64,000 nt of DNA from CAITWD01 sp963842065 (GCA_963842065.1 CAWJEW010000004.1:124001-188000), one strand, 5' to 3'. Positions 26,548 to 37,300 are shown, counted from the stretch's first letter. The notes: a model not told the origin generated them from the letters alone. Program-made: numbers and translations.

Positions 26548-27474
26548 CGCGGCGGGTGTCGGCCCGCATCGGGCCTCACACGTTTCCCGCACACAGCCGA
26601 GAACGCGTCGCGCCGCGCGACCCGGCCCGACCCACCAGCACTTTGCGGCGACGGCGCCGGAGCGTATCGTCGCCAGGGTAGGTCACGGCACCGAGCGACG
26701 GTAGGCCCGGTGCACTGACCCGCGCCGCACGCGGCGCGACCGAGCGCGCCCGAGCCATCGGGTGGCACCCGGAGCGGCGGCCGACTTGCCTGCGGACGGC
26801 CGCCGCCCCGAGGGTCCGTGGATCGCCGCCCCCCCCGGCGCGCGGAACGCGTGCGCAGGCGTCGCCGGCGTCACCGTGGTTGGGGTCGACACGGGTGGCC
26901 GTGCTCCTCATCGTCTGCCCATGCGAACGCGCGGCGCGTCCGGGACCGAACGCGGCGACGGGTTCCGGCTGTGACGCGCGGGCTGCTGCGGCCTGTGGGC
27001 GGGCCGATACGGGGCTCCGCGACGGCGTCATGGCCGCTGCGATCACCGGGTTGATCGTCAACGTGCAGGTTCCCCACGTCGGCGCGGACCTGGTGTAGAG
27101 CTCGCTCGCACCAATGGCCGCACGACGTGAGCGCCGCGGTGAGCGTCCTGGTGATCGGGATCATCCGGATCAACCACCGCCGACGTTTCCCGCGAAGCGC
27201 CGTCGCCGCCCGCGGGCGCGTTCGTGCTGCGCTTGGCCCACCTGGTGCGTCACCCGCGCCGGATCGCCGACGGCGTCACCGCGAACGAGATCCGCATTGC
27301 GGTGCGCGCATCCGCGCGAGGCCCGGTGATCGACGCTGCGTCGATCGTGCTGGCGGTCCTTAGCGCCCGCGTGCCTGGCGCGCGTCGTCGTGCTCGCAAT
27401 CGACGTTTCGCACAGCCGCGGACCAGGCCTCAGCGCGACGCTCTGAGCAGATCCGCACGGGAGCCCCGCGGCAC
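26548..27474. other. 927-base region without an intact gene; possible MFS remnant
   Basis: No frame here shows conserved sequence over a useful length. At about 27030-27098 (+) the translation AAITGLIVNVQVPHVGADLV resembles the first helix and following loop of DHA2-type MFS exporters (TIVNVALPHIGADL), but it stops immediately. The rest is arginine- and proline-rich noise. It may be decayed coding DNA. Confidence 0.35.
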
Positions 27475-28266
27475 TCAGGCCCGCGGGCCCGCGGGCCGGC
27501 GCTCGCGATCCGGCTGCCCGGTCGGCCGCGGGGCGAAACGCGGCGGCCGCACCGCGCCGCCGTCGAGGATCTGCCGCGGGCCCTCCTCGACCATCCAGTC
27601 CAGATCTTCCGGCCAGACCCCGAGCGCACGCGCCGCCACCTTCTGCCCCTCCCCGACGCCCGGAGGTCGCCAGGTCGCCGAGTGGGCGTCGGAGGCCAGG
27701 ACGTGGATCAGCCCGTTGCGCATCAGCAGCTGGGCGGTCTTGGCCACCACGCGTCCGTGATCCCCGACAAAGCTCGATGCGTTGCCTTGCGCCAGGGCCC
27801 CGCGACCGACGAGGTCGCGCAGGCGGTCCGGGTTGTGCTGGATCGCCTGCGCCCGCTCGGGATGCGCGATCAGCACACGAAAACCGCGGATCTCCAGCTC
27901 CCCGATCAGCGTCGGCAACCGCAGCGGCCAACCGGCAAACGGTGCTTCGACCAAGAGCCATCCCGAGTCGTTTAAGCTCAGCAGCCGCAGCTCATCGTCG
28001 TCCAGGCGATCGATGACATCCGTCGAGATCTCGGCACCGGGGCAGATCTCGAGCGGAAGTTCGGCCGCCTCGAGCTCCCCGCGCAGGCGCACGACGGCGG
28101 ACCGGATCTGGCCGGCCCGGTTGGGGTACGTCGCGGCCACGTGCGGCGTGCAGGCCATCGTCGTGATCCCGGCGGCCACGGCGACGCGGGCCATCTCCAG
28201 GGATCCCGCGACGTCGGCCGGTCCGTCGTCCAGGCCTGGCAGCAGGTGGTTGTGCAGGTCGATCAT
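27475..28266 (-). CDS. CpsB/YwqE-type PHP-domain tyrosine phosphatase
   Basis: This 263-residue protein begins MIDLHNHLLPGLDDGP, the hallmark of the PHP-fold manganese-dependent protein-tyrosine phosphatases CpsB/CapC/YwqE. Further metal ligands lie in CTPHVAATYPN, PGAEI, IAHPERAQ and ASDAHS. These enzymes dephosphorylate the tyrosine kinase that controls polysaccharide chain length. The matching kinase is not in the window. ATG 28266 is clear. The product could act with the nearby sugar epimerase in capsule synthesis. Confidence 0.9.
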   Translation of the reverse strand: MIDLHNHLLPGLDDGPADVAGSLEMARVAVAAGITTMACTPHVAATYPNRAGQIRSAVVRLRGELEAAELPLEICPGAEISTDVIDRLDDDELRLLSLNDSGWLLVEAPFAGWPLRLPTLIGELEIRGFRVLIAHPERAQAIQHNPDRLRDLVGRGALAQGNASSFVGDHGRVVAKTAQLLMRNGLIHVLASDAHSATWRPPGVGEGQKVAARALGVWPEDLDWMVEEGPRQILDGGAVRPPRFAPRPTGQPDRERRPAGPRA

Positions 28267-28349
28267 CGACCCCACGAGGTTATCGCGGTGCTCCGGACGG
28301 CGCGCGGGATGACACCGCGCGGTGCTCCCGCTAATCTTTGCGGTCGCAC

Positions 28350-28422
28350 GGGGCATTAGCTCAGATGGGAGAGCGCCTGGATCGCACCCAGGAGGTCGGC
28401 GGTTCGATTCCGCCATGCTCCA
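28350..28422 (+). tRNA. tRNA-Ala (anticodon CGC)
   Basis: The 73-base sequence folds into a full cloverleaf. The acceptor GGGGCAT pairs with ATGCTCC and includes the G3-U70 pair that defines alanine tRNAs. The anticodon stem CCTGG/CCAGG has loop ATCGCAC (anticodon CGC), the T arm is GGCGG-TTCGATT-CCGCC and the discriminator is A. CCA is not encoded. The gene is rightward, divergent from the CpsB-like gene. Confidence 0.97.
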
Positions 28423-28848
28423 TACCCTCGCTTGCCAGGGAGCATGTGCGCAGGAAGCATGGCGGGATTTGGCTTTGCGCCGGGGATTCCGGCCCGGGCT
28501 GTCCGGCCGGCGAGCGCGTCAGCCGACATGCATCGACCAACCGCCTCAGGCTGTCGCGGCGCACGGGTGCCACGCGTGCTTCCATCGCCCCGTTTTCCGG
28601 GAGGCCGGCGGCATCGTGTTCCCGTCCCCAGGTGAACGCAACACATGTGGGGGTCGATCTCGAGCAACGCGCCGGAGGGCTCCACGCCGTCCCGCAGCCG
28701 GACGGGCGACGCACCGCCTGGCACCGTTGGGCCGCTGCCCGTCCGCTCCTCTTCGCAAACCGGATCGCCGACAGACCGGACGACGGTCGCTGCCCTCACC
28801 GCGAGCACCGCGCTGTACTCGACCCCGCGAGGCGCTAGGGTTGGCGAC
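28423..28848. other. 426-base region between tRNA-Ala and the ParA-like gene
   Basis: I find no supported gene, repeat of the tRNA 3' end or integrase here. The DNA is as GC rich as its surroundings. It presumably carries the promoter of the ParA-like operon. Confidence 0.5.
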
Positions 28849-29628
28849 GTGTGGGTCCTCGCCATCGTCAATGAGAAGGGCGGAAGCGCCAAGACCACGA
28901 CGGCCGTGAACCTGGCGGCGGCGCTCTCCGAACGGGACCAGCGGGTGCTCGTCGTCGACCTCGACGCCCAAGCGAACGCGAGCCTGTGGCTGGGCGTCGA
29001 CGACGGGGGCCAGGGCCTGCTCGAGGTGCTGCTCGGCCAGCGTGCGATCGACGACGCCATCCGCCCGGCGCCCGCGCTTGACGGGGTGGACGTGCTACCG
29101 GCCTCTCGGCGGCTTGGCAATCTGGCCGCACAGGTTGGCTGGGCCGAGTTCCCCCAGGGTCTGCTTCGTGAACGGCTGACCCCGTTGCGCGAGCGGTATG
29201 ACTACGCCCTGCTGGACGGCCCACGGACCGTCGATCTGCTGAGCACCAACGCGCTGGTGGCCGCCCAGGGGGCGCTCGTGCCGCTGATCCCAGAGACGCT
29301 CGCGTACCTCGGGCTGGTCGCTATGGACGCGGCCATCCGGAGCGTGCGCCCGGTCCTGAATCCGGCCCTTGAGGGCCCGCGCGTGCTGCGCAGCCGCTGG
29401 GAGGACCGCACATTGGATGCCCGCGCGGTGCTCGCCCAGACGGAGGCTCAGTTCGGGCCAGCCATCATGCGCAGCGTGGTGCGGGCCGACATCGCGGTCC
29501 GCCATGCGGCTCGGGCCGGCCGTCCCGTCCTGCCGGGACCGCGCAGCCGCGCGGCAGACGACTTCCGCGCGCTGGCCATCGAAGTGGAAGAATGGGCCGC
29601 GCGCACCCAGGGAGGAAGCGGTGCCTGA
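28849..29628 (+). CDS. ParA/MinD-family ATPase
   Basis: This 259-residue protein has the deviant Walker A NEKGGSAKTTTAVNLA, the switch VLVVDLDAQANAS and the later segment ALLDGPRTVDLLSTNAL. The normal aspartate/proline-rich switch II is altered. ParA ATPases position plasmids, chromosomes or protein complexes. The GTG start 28849 places the P-loop near residue 10, as usual for short chromosomal ParA proteins without an N-terminal DNA-binding extension. Its stop lies eight bases inside the next gene, a small basic protein, so they are co-translated. No ParB homologue is recognisable, so this is likely an orphan ParA for cargo positioning. Confidence 0.85.
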   Translation: MWVLAIVNEKGGSAKTTTAVNLAAALSERDQRVLVVDLDAQANASLWLGVDDGGQGLLEVLLGQRAIDDAIRPAPALDGVDVLPASRRLGNLAAQVGWAEFPQGLLRERLTPLRERYDYALLDGPRTVDLLSTNALVAAQGALVPLIPETLAYLGLVAMDAAIRSVRPVLNPALEGPRVLRSRWEDRTLDARAVLAQTEAQFGPAIMRSVVRADIAVRHAARAGRPVLPGPRSRAADDFRALAIEVEEWAARTQGGSGA

Positions 29629-30019
29629 GAAGCAATCACCCGGTCGAGGACGCCGTGCCACGCCACCGCCACGGGACATCCTGGCCGGTCAGGTCCGTGC
29701 GGAGGAGCTGCCTGACGTCGCGCGTCCAGAGGCGCCCACGCCGCCGGAGCACGAGACGACCTCCGATACGGCAGTGAGTGCACCCACAAGCGCGCCACGG
29801 GTCAACGCGCTGGCCCGGTCGGTACTCGAGCTCGGACGCCTCCCGTTGGCCGTCACCGAGGCCACTCTTGAGGGCCAAGCCCAGACGATCGACGACTGGG
29901 TCGCCCGGGGAGCGGTGCCGACGGTGTTGGTTCCGGGAGCCAAGGCACTCACGCTCGAGATCCGACTGCTCACGCGAATGCTCCGTGCGGTCGCCGGACC
30001 GAAACCGAGCGGTCCGTAG
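29621..30019 (+). CDS. Small partner protein of the ParA-like ATPase
   Basis: This 132-residue protein starts at GTG 29621 behind GGAGGAAGCG, an excellent ribosome site, and overlaps the ParA gene by eight bases. The first 60 residues are basic and Pro/Glu-rich and probably disordered, a common trait of ParA-stimulating partners. The rest is predicted helical (SVLELGRLPLAVTEATLEGQ and LEIRLLTRMLRAVAG). No known domain is recognised. By position it may be the ATPase-activating or cargo-binding factor. Confidence 0.7.
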   Translation: MPEKQSPGRGRRATPPPRDILAGQVRAEELPDVARPEAPTPPEHETTSDTAVSAPTSAPRVNALARSVLELGRLPLAVTEATLEGQAQTIDDWVARGAVPTVLVPGAKALTLEIRLLTRMLRAVAGPKPSGP

Positions 30020-30471
30020 CGGGCCGGGGAAGTGCGCAACTGGTCGGCCACCGCGTGAGTCTCGTGAGCGTGGCTGGCGTCGGTCGTCGTCTTCGGAATC
30101 CGGACCCTTGTCGTGGGCGCCGGCAGCAGCCGGCAACCTGTGCGCAACCTGGCGGCGCCGGAGAGCACGGGTCCCGCGGGGAACGCTAGGTATGCGACAT
30201 GAGCTGAGATCGGCAGCCTTCAGGGGGCGCTCGGACTCGACGTGAGCGGCAGCGCGCAGCACGCGGGGGTCCTGCGCACGCACGGCCCTGCCGCCGGCCG
30301 GCGCGACGGGACCACCGACTACGACCGTGTCACCGAGGATGCCGTGTCCCGTCTGCTCGAATCCGCCCGCGTGCTGCTCGGCGGCGTCGTGGGCCGCCAG
30401 CAGGCCGAGTTGGCGCAACGCGCCGGGCCGTGCCGGTCGGCCGGCGGCGGGTCCCGGCGGCGGCTCGCAGC
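30020..30471. other. 452-base region without a supported gene
   Basis: A rightward frame from about 30242 reads SRLLESARVLLGGVVGRQQAELAQRAG, which could be the helical part of a small protein, but it then runs antisense into the MFS gene with low-complexity sequence. I cannot support it as a gene. Confidence 0.35.
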
Positions 30472-31958
30472 TCACCGCGAGGAGCCGCCAACCGTGGACA
30501 CCTCCAGCCTGCGGCCACCGCGCAGCCCGGCCAGCGCGGTGGCCGCGACGGCGACGCATGCGAGAAACGCGGCGGACGCCCGAAAACCGGCGGCGGCGTC
30601 CACCGGGCTCAGGCCGGTCCCGGCCGCCACTTCGTAGACCGCGGCCGTAAGCGCGAGCCCGAAGGCCGTTCCGAGTCCACGCGTCATGTTGAGGATGCCC
30701 CCGGCGAGCCCGGACTGCTCCCGCGGCGCCGCCGCCATGATCGAGGCGTTGTTCGGCGGGGTGAACAGACCCAACCCGATCCCGATGAGCGCCAGTTGCC
30801 CGATCAGCACCCACGATGCCCCCCACGCGAACGCCATCGATCCCAGCACGCACGCGGTGAGCGCCATGCCTCCGACCGTCAGGGGTCGGGGGCCGAATCG
30901 ATCGGCGAGCCTCCCGGCAAATGGGGCGGTGATGCCGAGCGCCAGCGGCATGACGGTCAGCTGCAGTCCGACCTGGCTCGAGGTCAGGTGCCGGGACCGC
31001 TCGAGGAAGAACGGGACCGCGAACAGCACGCCGAACATGACCAGGTAGGAGAGCAGCCCGCTTGAGATTCCGGCCGAGAAGGGAATCCGCCGGAAGAGCG
31101 ACAGGTCCACCATCGGCGATACACAGCGTCGCTCCCGTGCGTGAACAGGATCCCCAGCACGACGGCCCCCGCGAGCAGCCCGACGATCGGTGGGCTCGTC
31201 CATCCGGTCCGGTTCCCGAACGACAGGGCGCCGAGCAACGCCAGGACGGCGGGGACGAACAGACCGAACCCCACCCAGTCGAAGCGCACGCGTGGTTGCA
31301 GGTTGCGGCTCCGCGGGATGAACAGCCACGCGGCGACCATTCCGACCAGGCCGATCGGGACGTTGACCAGGAAGATCAGGCGCCATCCGCCGGCGGCGAT
31401 CAGGAACCCGCCGACCGCGGGCCCCAGCGCGAGGCCCATCGCCTGAGCGGCCCCCTGGATGCCGATGCCGCGCCCGAGGGAGCCGCGCGGCATGGCCAGG
31501 TAGATGATCGCGACGCTGTTGGCCTGGAGCATTGCCGCTCCGACCGCCTGCAGCGCACGGAACGCGTCGAGCGCACCCAGACTCGGTGCCAGGCCACACA
31601 GCGCCGACCCGATGATGAACACGAGGAACCCGTAGGTGTACAGGAGCTTCCGACCGACCATGTCGGCGAACCGACCGATGGCCGTGACGGTCGTGACCAG
31701 TACCAGCAGGTAGGTCAGGCCCACCCACGTCACCGCGCCGACGCTGGCGTGGAACACCCCCTGAAGGGTGGGAAACGCGAGCGTGACGATCGATGCGTCG
31801 AGCTGGCCGATGAAGGCGCCCATGCACACCGTCGCGAGCACCAGCCAGTGGGCGCCCGGGTAGCCGGCGATGGCCGCCGGGCGGGCCGGCTCCACGAACA
31901 CTCGCCGCCAGCCACGGCGGGATCTCGCGTCCTCGGTCTCGCCCACGGCATTCACCAC
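30472..31958 (-). pseudogene. MFS drug-exporter (DHA2/EmrB type), single frameshift
   Basis: The N-terminal frame (31958 to about 31140) carries helices 1-8, including QLDASIVTLAFPTLQGVF, RFADMVGRKLLYTYG and the motif C-like GLALGPAVGGFL. The C-terminal frame (about 31140 to 30472) continues SPMVDLSLFRRIPFSAGISS through the remaining helices (LADRFGPRPLTVGG). The break is at a three-base C run (31134-31136); one extra base there gives a continuous 495-residue exporter. The gene is divergent from a LysR regulator 136 bases away, which probably controls it. The disruption may be a sequencing error. Confidence 0.85.
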
Positions 31959-32056
31959 GAAACCGCGCCTTCGTTGCCCGATCGCCGCCGTCCGCCAGGC
32001 CGACCGGCCCTCAGGTGGTCGCCCGGTCCTATGATCGAGGACGGCTTGCCAGATGT

Positions 32057-32094
32057 CGAATTAATACTTCTGCTATATTTGATAAGATTAGTTA
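32057..32094 (+). promoter_or_regulatory. AT-rich divergent operator/promoter region of the LysR gene
   Basis: Immediately before ATG 32095 lies a stretch with only about 22 % G+C in a roughly 70 % background. It contains TATATT and flanking ATTAA/TTAAT inverted arms. Low-melting DNA with T-rich dyads is the usual LysR-type binding site and promoter, so autoregulation and control of the divergent MFS gene are likely. Confidence 0.5.
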
Positions 32095-32961
32095 ATGGAT
32101 CTCCGCAAGATCAGCTACTTCCTTGCCGTTGCGGAGCATGGCGGCTTCACCCGCGCCGCCGAGGCGGTCTTTGCCTCGCAGCCGGCGCTCTCGCTGGCGG
32201 TCAAGAAGCTCGAACACGAGCTCGGCGTCCAGCTCTTTCAGCGCATCGGGCACGACGTCCGCCTGACGCCGGCCGGCGCCGCGCTGGTCGGACCTGCGCG
32301 CCAGATACAGCGGGACGTCGAGACCGCGCGGGCGGCGGTTGCCGACGTCGCCGGGCTCCGATCCGGATCGCTGTCGCTCTGCTCGCTGCCGACGCTGGCG
32401 GCGAATCCGCTGGCCGAGCTGGTCGGCAGGTTCCGCAGGAGCCACCCCAGGGTGGTGGTCGATCTCGCGGCGCCCGAGACGTCCGACGAGCTGCTCGCCC
32501 TCGTACGAAGCGGTGCCGCCGAGATCGGGCTCACGGAGAGCATCTCCCTACCCGATGGGCTCGTGGCGCACGACCTGCTGACCCAGCGGCTCCTGATCAT
32601 CTTTCCTCCGGGCACGCCCCGCCGGCGGCCGGGCATCGCGATGGGCGAGCTCGAACGCATCCCCTTTATCGCCGCACCGACGGGCACCTCGAGCCGCCGG
32701 CTCCTCGAGGAGGCGTTCGGCGCCGCCGGCGTCACGCCGCAGATCGCCGTCGTCACGGCTCAGCGCGATGCGATCCTGCCGCTCGTCCTCGCCGGCGCGG
32801 GCGCAGCTCTTGTCCCGGAGACGCTGGCGGACGAGGCCGTCCGTCTGGGCGCCGCGATCGCGAGACCCGATCCGGCGATCACGCGGCATGTCGTGCTCAC
32901 CCACCGCCGGGGGCCACTCGCCCCTGCGGCGCAGCGGTTCCTCGACGAGGCGGCCCCGTGA
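32095..32961 (+). CDS. LysR-family transcriptional regulator
   Basis: This 288-residue protein starts MDLRKISYFLAVAEHGGFTR, the classical LysR helix-turn-helix, continuing with AAEAVFASQPALSLAVKKLE. A C-terminal periplasmic-binding-like effector domain follows (from about residue 92; GSLSLCSLPTLAANPL, and a second lobe with PFIAAPTGTSSRRLLEE). Length is normal. Divergent orientation to the MFS exporter suggests that the regulator senses a compound exported by that pump. The ATG lies directly after a very AT-rich stretch and no Shine-Dalgarno is obvious. Confidence 0.93.
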   Translation: MDLRKISYFLAVAEHGGFTRAAEAVFASQPALSLAVKKLEHELGVQLFQRIGHDVRLTPAGAALVGPARQIQRDVETARAAVADVAGLRSGSLSLCSLPTLAANPLAELVGRFRRSHPRVVVDLAAPETSDELLALVRSGAAEIGLTESISLPDGLVAHDLLTQRLLIIFPPGTPRRRPGIAMGELERIPFIAAPTGTSSRRLLEEAFGAAGVTPQIAVVTAQRDAILPLVLAGAGAALVPETLADEAVRLGAAIARPDPAITRHVVLTHRRGPLAPAAQRFLDEAAP

Positions 32962-33112
32962 GTGCGGCCTGCGACTCGTATCGCAGGCGCATCAGGGCCC
33001 CGGCGGCATGTGCCGGCCGGCGACCCGTCGGCGTCGGCCGCGCTGCCGCGGGTCGCCGGCGGCTTCCCCGAGACGCGCCGGGGTCACGCGGCACACCGTC
33101 GGGCCGTCGCCG

Positions 33113-34372
33113 CTACGGCAGGCTCTCGGCGATGTGCACGGTGAGGTCGCCCAGCATGTTGGTGTAGCTGCCGTACTCGTTGTCGTACCAGCCGAACACC
33201 TTGGCGTGGGTCACCGGGACCCGCACGACCGGCTGGGCGAGCTGCGCGAGCGCGGACGCGGGGATCCCGGGCAGGGATGCGAGATCGACCTCGACGAACC
33301 CCGTGCGGGTGTGGGTCTCGATCCCCTCGATGACCACCGCGGCGCGCATGCCCATGACATCGCGCGGGACGTTCTGGACGTCGCTGTAGACGAGCAGGCC
33401 CGCCTGGCCGCCGGTGCCCGCGGCCTGGAAGATCCGGTTGAGCGCCTTGCGGTTGATCAACGAGTCGCCGTTGGCGTCCAGGCGCGTCTGGAAGGTGACG
33501 TTCAGGATGATCAGCGACTCGGTCGGGATCGGGATCCGGACCGAGTCGGCCATGAACCCGATCTCGCGGATCTCGGGGATGACCTCCTCGAGCGCCCGCG
33601 CGGCGTTGGTCGAGGTCAGCACCATGCTGTTGAGCGCGCTGCGCGTGCGGCGCAGGTCTTTGGCACCGGCACCCGGCACCGCATCGAGCACGGTCTGGGA
33701 GTTGGTCACCGCGTGCACCGTGCTCATCGACGCCGTCATCACGTTGGCCGCCTGCATGCTGTCCAAGAGCGGCTTGACCATATGCGCGAGCGCCGTGGTG
33801 GTGCACGACGCCGCCGAGATCAGATGGTGCCGCGACGGATCGAAGGCGGCGTGGTTGATCCCGTTGATCAGCGTGACGCAGTCGGCGGGGGCGCTGCTGC
33901 CCGTGACCTTGAATGCGGCGCTATAGATGACCTTCTCGGCACCGGCGACCAAGTGCCCGCGCAGGGACCCCTCGGGCGCCGTCTCGGGCACGCTGGGGTC
34001 GTCGAACGCACCGGTCGTGTCGACGACGATCCGGACACCCTCCCTGCGCCAGTTGATGTCGGCGGGATCGCGGGCCTCGTGAAGGATCCGGACCGGCATC
34101 CCGGCGACCTCGAGCAGGTTCTGCTCACGATCGATGATCCGAACGCTGGGTACCGCGGAGACGCCGAACAAGAAGCGATCCATGTTGCCGTAGGTCGAGT
34201 CGTTCTGGATGACCCCGCAGACCGCCTCGAGCTCGCGCCCGACCGGACGGCCGACGTTGACGACCAGACTCGGAAAGTGCGCCCGGCCAGCGTGATGCCA
34301 CACGCACAGCTTGCCGATGCGCCCCAGGCCGTTGATCCCGAGTGGCTGCCCGTGCCCGCGCTGCGCCATCAA
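33113..34372 (-). CDS. Divergent glyceraldehyde-3-phosphate dehydrogenase
   Basis: This 419-residue protein is longer than the usual 330-340 residues. It keeps the Rossmann start GINGLGRIGK, the catalytic Cys190 in SAASCTTTALAH and His220 in STVHAVTNSQ, and ends with the conserved WYDNEYGSYTNM. Insertions occur in the N-terminal half (about residues 38-115) and in the loop after His220, where the usual DLPH...DLRRARAA is GAGAKDLRRTRSAL. It probably oxidises glyceraldehyde-3-phosphate or a related aldehyde phosphate with NAD(P), but phosphate-site changes make the substrate uncertain. It begins 23 bases after the PPDK-like gene, implying one transcript. Confidence 0.85.
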   Translation of the reverse strand: MMAQRGHGQPLGINGLGRIGKLCVWHHAGRAHFPSLVVNVGRPVGRELEAVCGVIQNDSTYGNMDRFLFGVSAVPSVRIIDREQNLLEVAGMPVRILHEARDPADINWRREGVRIVVDTTGAFDDPSVPETAPEGSLRGHLVAGAEKVIYSAAFKVTGSSAPADCVTLINGINHAAFDPSRHHLISAASCTTTALAHMVKPLLDSMQAANVMTASMSTVHAVTNSQTVLDAVPGAGAKDLRRTRSALNSMVLTSTNAARALEEVIPEIREIGFMADSVRIPIPTESLIILNVTFQTRLDANGDSLINRKALNRIFQAAGTGGQAGLLVYSDVQNVPRDVMGMRAAVVIEGIETHTRTGFVEVDLASLPGIPASALAQLAQPVVRVPVTHAKVFGWYDNEYGSYTNMLGDLTVHIAESLP

Positions 34373-34395
34373 TCCGCCCCTGGTCGTGTTGCCCG

Positions 34396-37300
34396 CTACT
34401 GCTGCGCCCGGCCCCGCACGACCACCTCGGTCGTGGGGTGCGACCCGAGCCGCACCGAGCCGTCGACGCCGGAGATCGCGATCATGTCACCGCACCGGAC
34501 CAGGTGTTCGCCCAATCGTGACGGAGCGCCCGGTGGGCCCACGGTGAACGGCCGGCAGCCGACCACGCAGGTCTTGCCCAGACGCTTCGCCGCGACCGCC
34601 GCGTGGCTCGTCGCGCCGCCGATTGCCGTCAGGAGTCCGTCGACCTGTACCACCAGGGGAATATCGTCCGGCACGGTGTCGCGCCTGAGCAGAATGCGCG
34701 CATCGCCGGGGTAGTCACGCGCCAGCGTGTCGAGCTCGTACTGCGTGTGGGCCGCGCGCCCGCACAGGGCCCCGCCGCCCACGCCGATGCCGCCGGCGAT
34801 CAGCGAGGCGTCGAGCTCTGGCGTCGGGACAAAGGCCGGCAGCACGCCGCGTTGGGTCGTCACCGCGTCGCGGGTCTGGAGCATGAACAGATCCTCGCGT
34901 CGGTCGCCCTCGAAGGTGAACTCGATTTCCTGATGGTTCATGCCCTGCTCGTTGATCAGCACCTCGGCGGCCGCGAGGAGGCCGGCGTAGATCTCCGGAA
35001 AATCGCGCTCGAGCGAGTGCTGGCCGTGCGTCGGCTCCGCCAGGCGCTGGGCCTCCGAGACCGGAAACGTCTCGACCAGGCCGGCGACGACGTCGTCCCC
35101 TTGGGCCTGCACGACGTAGTCCCCGTAGAGCTGAACACCGCTGGTCTCATACACCGGATGCCGCGTCAGAACGACACCGGTCCCCGATCGCCCGTTCAGG
35201 TTGCCGAACACCATCGTCTGAATGATGACCGCCGTGCCCCAGGTATCGGCGATGCCGAGCTCATGGCGATAGGTCTGGGCGGCATCATCGTTCCAGGAGC
35301 GACCGACGTGGGCGATGCATGCCAGCAGCTGCTGGTACGGGTCATCGACGAGCTCGACCCCGGAGTTGATCAGCAGCTGTCGATACGCGAGCGCGACCTC
35401 GCGCATCCCGCTGCCGGTGAGCTGCGCCTTCTTGGAGGCCCCGTAGCGCTGCTTGGCCTCGGCCAGCAAGTCGCCGAACTGCTCGCGGTGCAGCCCGCAG
35501 CTCATTCCCCAGAACTGCAGCAGGCGCCGGTAGGCGTCCCAGGCGGCCCAGTCGCGCCCGGGTTGTCGGGCGAGCCCGGCCGCGACCTCGATGTTCAGCC
35601 CGACGTTCAGGTACGTCTCGAGCATGCCGGGCATGCTGATCGGCGCCCCGCCGCGCACCGAGAGCAGCAGCGGCTTGGCCGGATCGCCGAAGCGTGCGCC
35701 GGTGCGCTGCTCGAGGGCGCCAACTTCGGCGGCGATCCGGACCGGAAGGTCATCGTCGATCGCATCACGGCCGTCGGCGAAGTGCCGCCCGACGAAGTCG
35801 GTCGTCAGCACGAAGCCGTCCGGGATCGGGAACCCGAGCGCACGCATCCGCCGCAGCATGAAGCCCTTGTTGCCGAGCGCGACCCCGCCGACCGTGGCCG
35901 ACGGATCGTCGATCTCCACGATGTCCGGCACGCAGCCGGGCGTGTGACGCGGCGAGCCTGCCACCTCGTTGCCATGCCGGCGCTGGTCCTCGATCGCACG
36001 CAGCACCCGCCCGATCATCAGGTCGAGCCGCTGCAGGCCGAAGCTCTCGGCGATCAGGTCGCGTTCGAGCCCCTCCGAGATCGCGAGGGTCGCCTCGTCC
36101 ACCGACGCGCCCGGAGGTCCGTCGATGCGGCCCTCCTCAAGCATGCGGGTGATCACGCTGCCGGCCGCGTCGTCGTAGACGGACAGGATGCGCGCCTCGA
36201 CAAGCGTTTCAAGGTTCCGCGACGCCAGCCAGAACATGTTCAGATACTGGTCGAGCGTGGTCCCGGGGGTCGCCAGGACCTCGTCGAGCATCGCCGCGCA
36301 GTGCGTCAGCCCCTGGGCCCGGAAGCCCTCGAGGCGCACGGCGCGCAGCAGCAGCCGCAACCAGTTGCCGATTCGTACGAGCTTCGGGTGGTCCAGCGGG
36401 GCCAGCGCGAGGTCCTCGATGACCTGATCGCACAGGGCCGCCGCAAGCGCTTCGAGCCGGAAGGTCAGGCCCATCGCCTCGAAGCGCGGCTCGCGGTACG
36501 AGCCATACATGCTCGGGATACCCGCGGCGATGTGGCGCTTGCGATAGATGTCCTCGACCGCCTCGACCGGGCCGGGCGTCTCGATGATCGACTTGAGCGA
36601 CTCGAGCGCGGAGAGCATGCCGTCGAGCGCCGCCGCGTGCGCGCCGGCGGCGAGGCCCTCCTCGATGATCCGTACCGCGCCGGCCGAGATGCCCGGCACC
36701 AAGCGCAGGCGCTGCACCACGTCACCGGGGTTCAGACGATACTTGCGCGCGATCTCCCTGCGGACGGCGAACAACAGACCGACCTCCTCGCGGGCGATCT
36801 CGGTGCCCGCACCGGCCCCGGCGATCCGCGCCTGGAGCGCCTCGGCGTCAAGGTCGGCCAGTTGTGTGGTCGTGGTGCCGTCTGCCGTGAGCACGTCGAG
36901 CACCGCCCGGATCTGCCGCCGGTCGACGGTGGTCACGTCCTGGTAGACCTCGGGCGGCAGGTAGCGCTCGAGCCGGCACGGGTCGCCCGTCGCGCAGAAC
37001 CGGATCACCTCGTCGGTGAACGTGACCATCGCGGAGTTCGACTCGACATGGCACTGCTTGCGCAGGAAGTGGAACAGGTGATCGCGGCGTCCCTCGAGCT
37101 CATCGAGACGCGTCGAGGCCTCCCGCAGCGCGCCTTCGGCCCCGATCTCGCTGTGGTAGACCGGAATCAGCCGCAGCAGCTGTTTGACGTAGAGATACAC
37201 GGGTGCGATCTCGGCGGCCAACAGCGCGGAGATGTCGCGCTGGAAGAGGTCCGTGTCGCTGATCAGGACCCCGCCCAGGCGCAGATGGGTCACCAGCGCC

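Noticed and set aside
28350..30019. Integrative element inserted at tRNA-Ala
   Set aside because: No integrase, no duplicated tRNA 3' end and no clear composition change were seen.
30242..30637. Small plus-strand gene after the ParA pair
   Set aside because: Only the first 60 residues look protein-like; the rest is antisense to the MFS gene.
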